Below, piece by piece: positions 47,955-57,785 of a DNA stretch of 64,000 nt (position 1 is the first letter of the stretch; each line of letters starts with the position of its first letter). The DNA lies in NCBI GenBank assembly GCA_965201045.1, contig OZ241746.1, positions 1,488,001 through 1,552,000 of the forward strand, written 5' to 3'. The position numbers were made by a program, and so were the translations under genes. Source of the stretch: JAPORK01 sp026710285 (GTDB lineage Bacteria > Pseudomonadota > Gammaproteobacteria > Pseudomonadales > Endozoicomonadaceae). The notes under the pieces are model-generated. The model had not been told where the DNA came from and ran no database searches. It saw nothing but the letters and a program-made list of their open reading frames with translations.

Positions 47955-48427
47955 CTATCCTGGAGACAGGTTTGTCGGTAGGCTTCAACGTCTTGATTTC
48001 TCTCCACATTGCTACCCAAGCTACAGGGCTCCGACTCTTACCCTGGCAGGTTTATCTCCTGCTGAACATACCAGCCTTTGCTGGACGCACATTCCCGCGG
48101 AGGCGGGAATCCATTAACAGCAATCATTACCGAAAATATAACTTCCCTGTTACGGGATTCCGGCAATCCTTGCCGGAATGACAAGGTTATTTCAGCATCA
48201 GCAGTTTAAAAGCAAGGATTTTTATTATTCAGCCAAAAACTCCAAACCAAAATTTGTGTATAAAAGACAGCCTTTAGGGAGGGGAGGATGTCAAGCATAA
48301 GCGGTGTAAGGCGGAGAGAATGTCAGAGAAAAAGTCGGTGGTGATGCAAAAGAGTAGCGTATATATAAAATAAGCCGATAGCTACCAGTGATTAAATAGA
48401 TTAAATAAATATAGCTGGTGGCACATA
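47955..48427. repeat. Repeat-rich spacer with REP-like hairpins
   Basis: Near 48045-48092 is a short copy of the palindrome-arm repeat (CTGGCAGG...GAACATACCAGCCTTTGCTGG). It is followed by two GC-rich hairpins: ATTCCCGC / GCGGGAAT at 48092-48112 and CCGGCAA / TTGCCGG at 48160-48180. A lone hairpin arm (ATTTGTGTATAAAAGACAGC) is at 48252-48271. The promoter for the LysM gene should lie in the AT-rich last 130 bp. Confidence 0.55.
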
Positions 48428-49456
48428 ATGAAAACTTTCCCAATCATATTTCTCTTGCTAAGTACTTGTTTATTTGCTAAAGAAAATATGGATCCGATTG
48501 TTTTTAAAGACAACCATCCACCTTCATGGACTGTACAAAAATCGGATACACCATGGCATATCGCCAGAATTTTTTTGGAAAATCCATGGCGCTGGTCAAA
48601 CGTCTGGGAAAATGGTTCACCACCTGCTTATTTATTACCAGGAGATCAGATAGTAGTTGTACAAAAGGAAGGGCAATCTTTTCTTAGATATAAAGCAGGT
48701 CAAAACGCTGCTGATAATTCAGGTCTCGTTAAACTCGGACCGACAATTATCACTTCTCTTGTTGCAGACAATCCTGAATTATTTAGTAATACTATACTAC
48801 CTTTTAAAGATGTCGCTGCATTTATTAACCACGGCATTATTTTTAAAGATGATAAGCATCTGAACGATATGCCGCATATTGTTGCTTCGAAAAAGCAGAG
48901 GATGTTTAGTTTTCAGGGAAGTAATGCATATGTCAATGCACTGCATTTACCAAAGGACAATAAAAACTTTGCTATCTATCGGCATAGCGGTATTTATAAA
49001 GATCCTGATACCGACATGCAATTAGGTTTTAATGCAAAATACATAGGAAAAGCACATATTGGCAGACAGTATCAAGGCTTATTGTCTCTGCATATTGATA
49101 GTTCTGTTAGTGAAGTGCTGGTAGGAGATTTGGTTATACCAGAAACTGCAACTACAAATCAGGCAGATTTTTTACTGCATCCAGCTACGCAAGAGAGTAA
49201 AATTGTTGCATTATTAACGTTAATAGACTCCTCAGGACCCTATTCCAGTGTTGTAATCCGCGGAGGTCATGATAAAAATATTACCAGAGGAGAGATCTTT
49301 TCTATTTATAGTCCAATGATGATTTCACACAATAAAACAACAGATTATGTTCTTATTGGTAAGTTAATGGTCTATAAAGTTTTTGACAACTTAAGCTATG
49401 CATTGATTTTGAACAGTTCCGGATCTGTTAATCGTGGAGATCTTTTAAAACCATAG
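48428..49456 (+). CDS. LysM-domain exported protein
   Basis: A 342-residue protein with a signal peptide (MKTFPIIFLLLSTCLFA). A LysM peptidoglycan-binding motif follows: WTVQKSDTPWHIARIFLENP with ENGSPPAYLLPGDQIVV (about residues 33-82). The remainder resembles the beta-rich C-terminal region of LysM proteins often found near dprA in gammaproteobacteria. Here nadB follows 91 bp downstream on the same strand instead. Periplasmic cell-wall binding is likely; enzymatic activity is not evident. Confidence 0.82.
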   Translation: MKTFPIIFLLLSTCLFAKENMDPIVFKDNHPPSWTVQKSDTPWHIARIFLENPWRWSNVWENGSPPAYLLPGDQIVVVQKEGQSFLRYKAGQNAADNSGLVKLGPTIITSLVADNPELFSNTILPFKDVAAFINHGIIFKDDKHLNDMPHIVASKKQRMFSFQGSNAYVNALHLPKDNKNFAIYRHSGIYKDPDTDMQLGFNAKYIGKAHIGRQYQGLLSLHIDSSVSEVLVGDLVIPETATTNQADFLLHPATQESKIVALLTLIDSSGPYSSVVIRGGHDKNITRGEIFSIYSPMMISHNKTTDYVLIGKLMVYKVFDNLSYALILNSSGSVNRGDLLKP

Positions 49457-49547
49457 ATCTTCACAAATTAAGCACTCTTTACTCGACAACAGATTTAAAT
49501 CAGATACAATCATTGCGTATTTTCTGATAAAAATTAATTTATACGCT

Positions 49548-51152
49548 ATGGAACAACAATCAGTTTGTGACGTATTAATTCTGGGCTGCGGGCTTGCCGG
49601 GTTAAACCTGGCGCTACAACTATCCCCTGCATTTAATACGGTATTAATGTGTAAAGATATTGCAGCAACTTCTGCCTCCTGGAATGCTCAGGGTGGTGTG
49701 GCAGCGGTAATGGATGTGGAAGACTCTGTTGATCAGCATATAGCCGATACACTAAAGGCAGGTGCAGGCTTATGTGATGAAAGGATAGTTCGGTTCACGA
49801 TTGAACAGGGCAAAAAATGTATCGACTGGTTGCAACAACAGGGTGTGCCTTTTACACGTAATCAGCATGACCATCAGTTACATCTAACCCGTGAAGGCGG
49901 GCATACATATCGTCGCATTGCACATGTTGCAGATACCACAGGCAAAGCAATTATCTCAACACTGCTTCAGCGCATACACAGTGCGCCTAATATCACCTTA
50001 ATGGAAAACTATACAGCGATAGATCTGGTTACTACAAACAAACCAAGTGTTAAAGAAAACAGATGTATTGGGATTTATGCGTTAAATACTGTTGAAAACA
50101 GCGTTTATCAAATTAAAGCAAAGGCAGTGGTATTGGCAACCGGAGGTGCTAGCCGAGTTTATCTTTACAGCAGTAGTAATGAGGGTGCTTGCGGAGATGG
50201 TATTGCAATGGCATGGCGTGCCGGGTGTCGTGTTGCTAATATGGAGTTTAATCAGTTTCATCCAACCTGTCTATATCACCCCAAAATGCCTGCGTTTTTG
50301 ATTTCTGAAGCGGTAAGAGGTGAAGGAGGAAAACTACTAACGCCCGAATATAAACGTTTTATGGATAAATATGACCCACGTGCTGAGCTCGCTTCCAGAG
50401 ATATTGTTGCAAGGGCTATAGATTGTGAAATGAAACGGTTAGGCTGTACGCACATGTATCTTGACATTAGTCATAAACCGGCATCTTTTATTAAGGAACA
50501 TTTCCCCAATATCTATAATCAATGTCTTAAGTGTAATATTGATATGACACAAGAACCCATTCCTGTTGTTCCAGCGGCGCACTACACTTGTGGCGGGGTT
50601 ATGGTTGACAACCATGGACGTACAGATATACAGGGACTTTATGCAATTGGTGAAACCAGTTTCACCGGTTTTCATGGTGCCAACCGGCTTGCAAGTAATT
50701 CACTGCTTGAATGTTTGGTTTTTAGCCATTATGCAGCAGCACACATGAATCAGACGCTAAATCAAATTAAAGAGCTGGTTGACATCCCTGCATGGGATAG
50801 CAGCATGGTATCTGATTCAGATGAAGATGTGGTCATTAGCCACAACTGGATGGAATTACGCAGATTTATGTGGAACTATGTAGGTGTTGTAAGAACCAAC
50901 AAAAGACTTTACCGGGCTATGAATCGTATTGAATTGCTACATCAGGAAGTCAGGGAATTTTATAATAATTTTAAAGTATCACATAATTTGATTGAGCTGC
51001 GTCATTTAATTCAGGTGGCAGAACTCATTGTAAAAAGTGCTTTGCAACGCAAAGAGAGTCGTGGCTTGCATTATACACAAGACTATACTGCAACTTTACC
51101 GCAATCTGGAAATACCATCTTAACGCCAGACAAAGAAACCTTACGCATATAG
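49548..51152 (+). CDS. nadB: L-aspartate oxidase
   Basis: A 534-residue flavoprotein that converts L-aspartate to iminoaspartate, the first step of de novo NAD synthesis. It has the FAD-binding LILGCGLAGLNLALQL at the N-terminus, SWNAQGGVAAV, REGGHTYRRIAHVADTTG, the catalytic-loop region and HGANRLASNSLLE near the end, all typical of NadB. Length is normal. The ATG at 49548 has no strong Shine-Dalgarno. Neither nadA nor nadC is adjacent. The gene appears intact, so this organism probably keeps its own NAD synthesis. Confidence 0.96.
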   Translation: MEQQSVCDVLILGCGLAGLNLALQLSPAFNTVLMCKDIAATSASWNAQGGVAAVMDVEDSVDQHIADTLKAGAGLCDERIVRFTIEQGKKCIDWLQQQGVPFTRNQHDHQLHLTREGGHTYRRIAHVADTTGKAIISTLLQRIHSAPNITLMENYTAIDLVTTNKPSVKENRCIGIYALNTVENSVYQIKAKAVVLATGGASRVYLYSSSNEGACGDGIAMAWRAGCRVANMEFNQFHPTCLYHPKMPAFLISEAVRGEGGKLLTPEYKRFMDKYDPRAELASRDIVARAIDCEMKRLGCTHMYLDISHKPASFIKEHFPNIYNQCLKCNIDMTQEPIPVVPAAHYTCGGVMVDNHGRTDIQGLYAIGETSFTGFHGANRLASNSLLECLVFSHYAAAHMNQTLNQIKELVDIPAWDSSMVSDSDEDVVISHNWMELRRFMWNYVGVVRTNKRLYRAMNRIELLHQEVREFYNNFKVSHNLIELRHLIQVAELIVKSALQRKESRGLHYTQDYTATLPQSGNTILTPDKETLRI

Positions 51153-51270
51153 ATCTGTCTGTTAGTCCTATTTTTGTAAAAATAGTCACACACTTGCGGA
51201 TGAAAAATTATAGTTAATAACAGAGATAGATTTTTTTCGAACCTGAAACTATAAGATTAAGGAATCTGCT

Positions 51271-51990
51271 GTGAACTGGATGACAGACCCTGAAGCATGG
51301 ATTGCACTGGTTACACTCACTGCAATGGAAATTGTATTAGGTATTGATAACATTATTTTTCTTACTATACTTGCAGATAGAGTGGAAAAATCACAAAGAG
51401 CAAAAGCCAGAATGATCGGTCTGCTCTTTGCTATGCTCACGCGAATATTGTTGTTGTTTTCTATTGCGTGGGTCATGCAGTTACAAAACCCACTTTTTCA
51501 TATTGCTGATTACATGTTTTCTGGTCGTGATTTGATTCTTATGTTTGGAGGCATGTTCCTGCTTGTAAAAAGTACGCATGAAATTCATGATTTAACCAAT
51601 ATTAAGCCAGACCAGAAAAAACATAACAATAGAAAAGTAGCAGAGGCGGGATTTTTTTCCGTTATTGTTCAAATAGCTATTATAGATATTGTATTTTCTT
51701 TAGACTCAGTGATTACTGCTGTTGGAATGGCAAAGAATATCGAAGTCATGGTCATTGCTATTATGTTGTCGGTGTTCGTAATGATCTGTTCTGTGAGATA
51801 TATAGCAGACTTTATTGAAAAAAATCCTTCAATAAAAATGTTGGCATTGAGTTTTTTGATTTTAATCGGCGTTATGTTGGTTGCAGAAAGTTTTAAATTT
51901 CATATTCCGAAAGGTTATATTTATTTTGCAATGGCATTTTCTGTTGCTGTGGAGTGTCTTAATATAAAAAGACAGAAGAAGTTTGATTAA
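51271..51990 (+). CDS. TerC-family integral membrane protein
   Basis: A 239-residue protein with about seven transmembrane segments. The TerC acidic signatures are visible in membrane segments: EIVLGIDNIIFLTI near the start and DIVFSLDSVITAVGMA in the middle. TerC/Alx-type proteins are linked to metal (manganese) export to secreted proteins and to tellurite resistance. It starts at GTG with AAGGA seven bases upstream. It overlaps or abuts the rnd gene downstream, suggesting one transcript. Confidence 0.9.
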   Translation: MNWMTDPEAWIALVTLTAMEIVLGIDNIIFLTILADRVEKSQRAKARMIGLLFAMLTRILLLFSIAWVMQLQNPLFHIADYMFSGRDLILMFGGMFLLVKSTHEIHDLTNIKPDQKKHNNRKVAEAGFFSVIVQIAIIDIVFSLDSVITAVGMAKNIEVMVIAIMLSVFVMICSVRYIADFIEKNPSIKMLALSFLILIGVMLVAESFKFHIPKGYIYFAMAFSVAVECLNIKRQKKFD

Positions 51991-52006
51991 TTATTTAGTT
52001 AGTAAT

Positions 52007-53212
52007 ATGTCGTATTCTCTGCCACACAAGTTTATCATTTGGATTGATGATGAAAAACAACTTGAAGCCATCGTAAATCGCTGGAAGCGCCATACGTGGT
52101 TGTGTTTAGATACAGAGTTTATTCGCTGTAGTACCTTCTATCCAAAACCTGCGCTTATTCAGGTATTTGATGGAAAGAATATCACTTTGATCGATCCTCT
52201 GAAAATCACCGACTGGGCTCCGTTAGCGGAGATATTAACAGAGCCTGGTATTATTAAAATCATGCATGCTCCTCAGGAAGATATTGAGGCATTAAACATA
52301 TTAACAGCTCGCACAGTATCGCCTTTAATCGATATACAGCTGGCTGCTGCCTTTTGCAATCTTCCTTATCCGTGTGGATATAAGATGCTTGCAAAGCAAT
52401 TACTAAATGTTGATGTTAGTAAAGAGAGCACTCGTTCTGACTGGTTGCAAAGACCTTTGACGGATGAGCAAATTATGTATGCAGCAAGTGATGTTTATTA
52501 TCTGCCACAACTATATAAAGTGCTTTATGAAAAAATAAAACAGGATAATGCTGAAAAACTGCAATGGTTGACGGAAGAGAGTGGCGTGATTGCACAATCT
52601 GTTATGCAAAAAAATGACCCGGCAAACTTTCTGCAAGGGTTAACTCCGGATCCAAACTTGTCTGCTGAGCAAAACAAAATTATGCGGATGCTTCATATGT
52701 GGCGTGAATTTTATATCCGTAAACATGATATCCCACGTAAGCGGGTGTTAAGCATAGAATTATTTACTGAAATTGCTCGCCATTCGCCAACAGATATACG
52801 ACAAATGCAAGATATTCCGGGATTTTCTGCTTCACTGATAAGAAAATATGGTAAACACATTATTAAGACAGTACAAAAAGCGCAGCAGCTTTCCGGTCAC
52901 GACGACAGTGAGAAACAAGATACTTATCTAAAGCTACCGGTTGAAATAAAACCGATATCAGAAGAGATTCAACAGGAATGTAAACAGCTCTGCCAGCAAT
53001 GTAATATAAATTCTATTTTGTTACCCGGAAAAAAATATGCTTTTCACATTATGCAACAATGGATGAAAAGTGGGGAGTTTTTGCTTCCTGATACAGTAAT
53101 GCAAAGCTGGAAAAAAGTATTGCTGCAACCACTTCTTGACCGGTTGACACATAAATATCGACATTTAAAAAATAGTGTTTTGCAAAGCGATATTAAACAA
53201 TACGAAGAGTAG
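52007..53212 (+). CDS. rnd: Ribonuclease D
   Basis: A 3'-5' exoribonuclease for tRNA 3' maturation. The DEDD exonuclease domain is seen in WLCLDTEFIRCSTFYPK (first Asp and Glu), HAPQEDIEAL and the YAASDVYYLPQLY motif. HRDC domains follow in the second half. I choose the ATG at 52007; an earlier TTG at 51983 would overlap terC by eight bases. At 401 residues it is a normal length. It is probably co-transcribed with the TerC gene. Confidence 0.92.
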   Translation: MSYSLPHKFIIWIDDEKQLEAIVNRWKRHTWLCLDTEFIRCSTFYPKPALIQVFDGKNITLIDPLKITDWAPLAEILTEPGIIKIMHAPQEDIEALNILTARTVSPLIDIQLAAAFCNLPYPCGYKMLAKQLLNVDVSKESTRSDWLQRPLTDEQIMYAASDVYYLPQLYKVLYEKIKQDNAEKLQWLTEESGVIAQSVMQKNDPANFLQGLTPDPNLSAEQNKIMRMLHMWREFYIRKHDIPRKRVLSIELFTEIARHSPTDIRQMQDIPGFSASLIRKYGKHIIKTVQKAQQLSGHDDSEKQDTYLKLPVEIKPISEEIQQECKQLCQQCNINSILLPGKKYAFHIMQQWMKSGEFLLPDTVMQSWKKVLLQPLLDRLTHKYRHLKNSVLQSDIKQYEE

Positions 53213-53315
53213 TTTTTAGTCAGGTGAGCACTTACGCACCAGTTGGCAGATGATAAAAGTTATGTAAAATTCTTACTTTTTATGACCAAAAAACCAGCTC
53301 CTCTGATCATGTTTC

Positions 53316-54465
53316 TTGAAGAAACTTAAAGATAATCGTCGTATAGATTTCTGTGCTCACAACTTTACAGATATCCTTGTGATAGCTGTTTGCGCTATCA
53401 TTGCTAACGCTGACACGTGGGAAGATATGGAAGAATCTGGTAAAGAAAAGGAAGAATGGTTTCGAACATTTCTGGAGCTACCTGCTGGAATACCTTCTCA
53501 CGATACATTCTATCGAACTTTTTGCCACCTTGATACAGATAAATTTCAGGATTGCTTCACTCTCTGGGCAAAATCCGCATTCCCTGAAGCTTTGGATATT
53601 TTTGATGATAACACTCACATTGTACCTGTCGATGGTAAGTCTATAAAAGGTTCGCGAGGTAAACGAGCCGTTCATATTGTCAGTGCCTGGAGTTCAAAAT
53701 TATCCATGGTGCTTGGTCAAAAAAAGTCGATAAAAAAAGTAATGAGATTACTGCCGTCCCTGACCTGCTGACAGCTATTGATCTTACAGGTTGCCTAATC
53801 ACTGCTGATGCTATGAGCTGCCAAAAGACCATCGCTGAAACCTGTATTGCTGAGGGTGCAGATTATTTGCTGGCAGTCAAAGACAACCAGAAAAACCTGA
53901 AGGAAGATATTCAAAACCACATTGAAAAGCACCGGGAGAAACATCCGGTGGATACGGTCTCTGATACCTTTTATGAGGAATTTAACCATGGTCACGGAAG
54001 AGAAGAATATCGTTGCTGCTGGGTATTTACTGACACTGAAACTCTGAGAGATAATGAAACTTGGGAAGGTCTGAAACAGTTTGGCATTGTACAGGCTGAC
54101 AGAACGATTAATGGTGAAGTCACAACAGCGCTTCGCTTCTACATTTGCAGTAAAAAAATGACAGCGAAGGATATGCTTGGCTACCAAAACGCACTGGGAA
54201 GTTGAGAATAGCCTGCACTGGATGCTCGACATTGCATTTTCTGAGGATGCTTGCCAGAAAAAGAACGACAATGCTGCGGAAAATCTCTCAACTCTGCGCC
54301 GCATAGCCCTGAACATTTTACAGCTTGATAAAACCAGCAAACGCAGCATGAGAGGCAAAAGAAAGAAGGCTGGCTGGAGTAATAGCTATCTGTCAAGGCT
54401 GCTTAAATCATTTATCGTGACGGGTACATGCTGTCAAGCCAATTCTGAAGCATTTCATTTATTTT
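53316..54465 (+). pseudogene. ISAs1-family (H-repeat-type) transposase, two frameshifts
   Basis: Three frames together give a full-length ISAs1 transposase. The first has FTDILVIAVCAIIANADTWE, IPSHDTFYRTF and VPVDGKSIKGSRG. After a shift in an A-run near 53720 the second has LITADAMSCQKT, ADYLLAVKDNQKN and the GHGREEYR region. After another shift near 54185 the third has THWEVENSLHWMLDIAF and NAAENLSTLRRIALNI. The catalytic residues survive but in different frames, so it is inactive without frameshifting. Its 3' end runs into the coding end of the gene at 54412. Confidence 0.85.
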
Positions 54466-55548
54466 AAGTATTAGCATTTCCTGAGGATCCACCTTTTCCA
54501 GCTGTTGGGTGCAATCTGAGGCAACATTGGTATGCGCAAATGAAAAGATTGCTTTTCTATTCAATAGTACTAAATGTGAACTAAATGTATTGAATACAGC
54601 TTCTGCCATTTGTTTCATTTCTTCTTTATTATTTAGGTTAAACTCTCGGATAAGACGAAGTTTTTTATTAGGAGCATTACAATTATAAAATCCCAAAGCA
54701 TAATCATAAAATACGGCTGTTTTCTTATCCAAAAACCCCACCATACAGCTATGACCACCAAATAAAACTTTTCCCTGAACATTAATAAAAGCAGGACCAG
54801 GGTGCTTTGTAATTTTTTTATCTATTAACTTCAAGAAATGATTAATAAATGCTTCTTTTTTATAAATAAGTACATCATGGTCTAAACTATATGTTTCCTC
54901 TTTCAGCTCTTTTGTCATCAGGAAGATGTTTTGTTCTTTCAATCCTGTTATTTTAGGTTGTTGATATATCAATACCATTTCAAAAATGGTTTTTATTTTT
55001 GTTTTATCTTCATCAGAAAGGTTATCAGGTTCATAGTTCTGGTTACCAGTTAATATATCAAGACAAAATAAGAAATCCTTGTACGTTAATTTTGTCGGAT
55101 TTTGATCACCTGATTTGTTAAGCAGTATCATACCAAGCGTGGTTGTAAATCCATGGCATAAACCCCCTAAGACGTCGTTACTATTTCTTTCTATGTATTC
55201 GGTTATATTGCTCCAATTTTGATCAACACTGATTTTACGCAAATTTTTAAATATGTTTAGCCCAACACCGTAAATTACTTCACGCTGCAAAAAATGTGAT
55301 CTTAGCTTTTGTATGTTATTGAAAATCGTAGACTCAAGTTCAGCCCATTTGAGATTAATAAAGAATAATAATTTTGTGAATTGTTTCTTTACAAACTGAA
55401 CAAACTTAAGAAAGATGTTTTTGTGCGCCTCTTTCTTTTTTACTGAATCAATATAGTTGCTTAATATGCGGGCAGTTATGGTTTTATTATCAGGAGTTGA
55501 ATTATTGAATTCATTTATACTGCTGGTGTTTATACATGATGTCGTCAT
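54412..55548 (-). CDS. Putative YopT-like (C58) cysteine protease effector
   Basis: A 378-residue cytosolic-type protein without Sec signal. A helical basic N-terminus precedes a possible papain-like domain: Cys131 in GGLCHGFTTTLGMILL, His266 in FGGHSCMVGFLD and Asp282 in AVFYDYALGFYN. The order Cys-His-Asp and the 16-residue His-Asp gap match the YopT/AvrPphB (C58) family, which cleaves near lipid-modified tails of Rho GTPases or activates itself. The last residues overlap the 3' end of the ISAs1 relic on the opposite strand, so the C-terminus may have been changed by that insertion. Family assignment rests on these motifs only; substrate is unknown. Confidence 0.6.
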   Translation of the reverse strand: MTTSCINTSSINEFNNSTPDNKTITARILSNYIDSVKKKEAHKNIFLKFVQFVKKQFTKLLFFINLKWAELESTIFNNIQKLRSHFLQREVIYGVGLNIFKNLRKISVDQNWSNITEYIERNSNDVLGGLCHGFTTTLGMILLNKSGDQNPTKLTYKDFLFCLDILTGNQNYEPDNLSDEDKTKIKTIFEMVLIYQQPKITGLKEQNIFLMTKELKEETYSLDHDVLIYKKEAFINHFLKLIDKKITKHPGPAFINVQGKVLFGGHSCMVGFLDKKTAVFYDYALGFYNCNAPNKKLRLIREFNLNNKEEMKQMAEAVFNTFSSHLVLLNRKAIFSFAHTNVASDCTQQLEKVDPQEMLILKINEMLQNWLDSMYPSR

Positions 55549-56204
55549 ACTTGGTCTCTAAATTAAAATGTGTTGTTCGGTAATATCAGTTAAATAATAT
55601 AAAAGTAACTATTCAGCCATACTTTCAATGTTATCTATGAATTGAAAATCAATAACTTATCAAATTCTGATAAAAAATTTAGTGCTTAAATACTCAATAA
55701 AAAGTTTATTTTTATGTCTTTTCTGGTCGTATATAATTGTTGAAATTTTCTAACTATTTGTTTTGTTTTGAAAAAACACCTCTAAATAGTTACAATAATA
55801 TAAAAAAATGAGTATTTTTTTAAAAGTTAAAAATTTACAAACCTGCAATTCACAAAAATTGTTTTTGAAATGGGTACCTTACCAGATAAAAATGAAAAAG
55901 GGAAATCAGAATATAACATTATATGTCTATAGGTCTGCTCTCAAGGGCTGGTTTGCTTACTGAAGGTTTTGGATTTGTATGATAATCAGCCGTTTAATAA
56001 ATCCCAGTATACTGTATTTTTTGTGAGGCTGAGTCAAATAACAAAACATCAATAGACCCTGGGGTAAATCTTCAGACTTTTTATATTTTGCTGTTTTTAA
56101 TCAGAGATGCAGATCTTTTGGTTTCTGTGTTGCATGCAAGCTGGATAGCTTCAGTATAATTGAATGATTATACCCGCTGAGTCCCAACCCACATGCAAAC
56201 GTAT
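55549..56204. other. AT-rich intergenic region
   Basis: A 656-bp gap with one copy of the dispersed repeat (GAGTCAAATAACAAAACATC and on, 56031-56060). No gene or RNA found. Confidence 0.45.
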
Positions 56205-57785
56205 TTATCGTTTTAGTGGTTTTGAAATAACGCAGGCATTAATACCTCCAACACCCATGGAAAGTTTCCCTGCATAGCCATGCTGTGGCAATGGACATTG
56301 CTCGCTGTAAACAAATTTATCGTGCAATGTATTAATCTCGTTATTAAGTGATTTTTTATCTAATGATGTGGGTAACATGTATCCTTTTTCATAGCACATA
56401 TATTGGGCTGTAAGCTCCCATCCACCGCTAACGCCTAATCCATGTCCAAAAGTGCCTTTACGGGCTGAAGCAAGTATGTTATCTGGTATTAAGGACTTAA
56501 AGTTGCTGATCTCCATATAATCGCCAGGTGTTGCTGTAGCATGCAGATCCCAGGTAGTTATTTCATTAGCGGTAATACCTGCTTTTTCAAGCGCCTGTCT
56601 AATCGCAATTTGTGGTCCTTTTTCGGATGGGGTAATAATATGTGCAGCATCAGAGCTGGTACCTACCGAGACAGGCTCCATTCCCAGCGGTTTAAATCCT
56701 TTGGAGGTCATAAATGTGTAATCACCCACAATCCACACAGCGGCACCTCCGGAAACGTGCGTTCCTCTGAGTGATGTCAGTGGTCTTGAAACATCTTTAC
56801 CAGAAGCGGCTACACGCGCCCGGGAAAATGCACCTACGGTGTGAGGTATAGGATAAGATTCTGTTGCACCAATAATCACTGCTTTTGCTTCACCCGACTG
56901 AATAACATCTATTGCCATTTTCAGGCAAACATTGAACGTAGAACAGGCAGCTACCGGCGCCATGGAAAGTCCATGAATTTTGCCAAGCATTGAGATCTGA
57001 GCAGCAGGTGTACTATGTATATTCCATAACAGATTGGCAGATACGCTCTCCCAGGGTGGTAAAGGTGCTTGCCATTGTTGCTGCAACTTACCTTTCAGGC
57101 GTTGTTTTTCTTTTATTAGTTTTAATTTTCCGGATTCTACTTCTCCCTCTATAGGCATTGCATCAATTTCTGCCAGTGCCTGCAAATATTTTTTTAATTC
57201 AGGGCTTTGGTGACACCAAAAGTGCCACCAGCTTTCTTCAGTATGCTCTTTTTCTTCCGCAGTCGCTGCCGTCTCAGGGTTGGCGGGAACATCGGCGTAT
57301 GCCATTTGCTCTTGTGGTGATAAAGATAAATAATCCTGTAAAGCGCTATTATTTCCAGGAGATGCCCAGAAACGATTCCATTGCCGTTGCGCTTTGTATA
57401 GCCCGACAGACGCTTCATTAATAGTAGGAATACTGCCTAATCCTGTGCCAATATAAACATGAGTTTGCGATTCAAGCTCCTGCAAAACTTTTTCTATACC
57501 CGGATTTTGTTCAAGCGCCTGGATAAAAGATCCGATGGCAAATAAACTGGTAAAGTCCATTTTTTCAGTTAGCTGAAAATAACGATTAGGTGGAAAGCGC
57601 TTATCGATCCAGGGTTTATAATCACTAAAATTAAAATCTGGTTTTCCTACAAGAAAATTACTGGGTCCAAACCCATCAAATAGTTCAAGCCAGCTTTCTG
57701 GTTTTGTTAAGTTGTCAGCAAAAGCCTGAATGTTTTTTGATTTTGGTGCAGTAACTCCCCAACCAAAAACGCCAATCTTGCGCAA
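56205..57785 (-). CDS. Beta-ketoacyl synthase-like condensing enzyme
   Basis: A 526-residue thiolase-fold protein. The catalytic triad is present: Cys281 in APVAACSTFNVC, His415 in WDLHATATPGDYME and His448 in KGTFGHGLGVSGG. It is about 110 residues longer than FabF, mainly because of an insert (about residues 130-240) rich in charged residues. It starts at TTG with a strong AAGGAGGG seven bases upstream. There is no acyl carrier protein or other fatty-acid gene next to it, so it stands alone. It likely condenses acyl-thioesters in fatty-acid or specialised lipid synthesis; the substrate cannot be told from sequence. Confidence 0.85.
   Translation of the reverse strand: MRKIGVFGWGVTAPKSKNIQAFADNLTKPESWLELFDGFGPSNFLVGKPDFNFSDYKPWIDKRFPPNRYFQLTEKMDFTSLFAIGSFIQALEQNPGIEKVLQELESQTHVYIGTGLGSIPTINEASVGLYKAQRQWNRFWASPGNNSALQDYLSLSPQEQMAYADVPANPETAATAEEKEHTEESWWHFWCHQSPELKKYLQALAEIDAMPIEGEVESGKLKLIKEKQRLKGKLQQQWQAPLPPWESVSANLLWNIHSTPAAQISMLGKIHGLSMAPVAACSTFNVCLKMAIDVIQSGEAKAVIIGATESYPIPHTVGAFSRARVAASGKDVSRPLTSLRGTHVSGGAAVWIVGDYTFMTSKGFKPLGMEPVSVGTSSDAAHIITPSEKGPQIAIRQALEKAGITANEITTWDLHATATPGDYMEISNFKSLIPDNILASARKGTFGHGLGVSGGWELTAQYMCYEKGYMLPTSLDKKSLNNEINTLHDKFVYSEQCPLPQHGYAGKLSMGVGGINACVISKPLKR

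Noticed and set aside
47834..48019. Minus-strand ORF of 61 codons before the outer intron
   Set aside because: It lies across the proposed intron 5' end in structured, GC-rich RNA sequence and lacks any ribosome-binding site.
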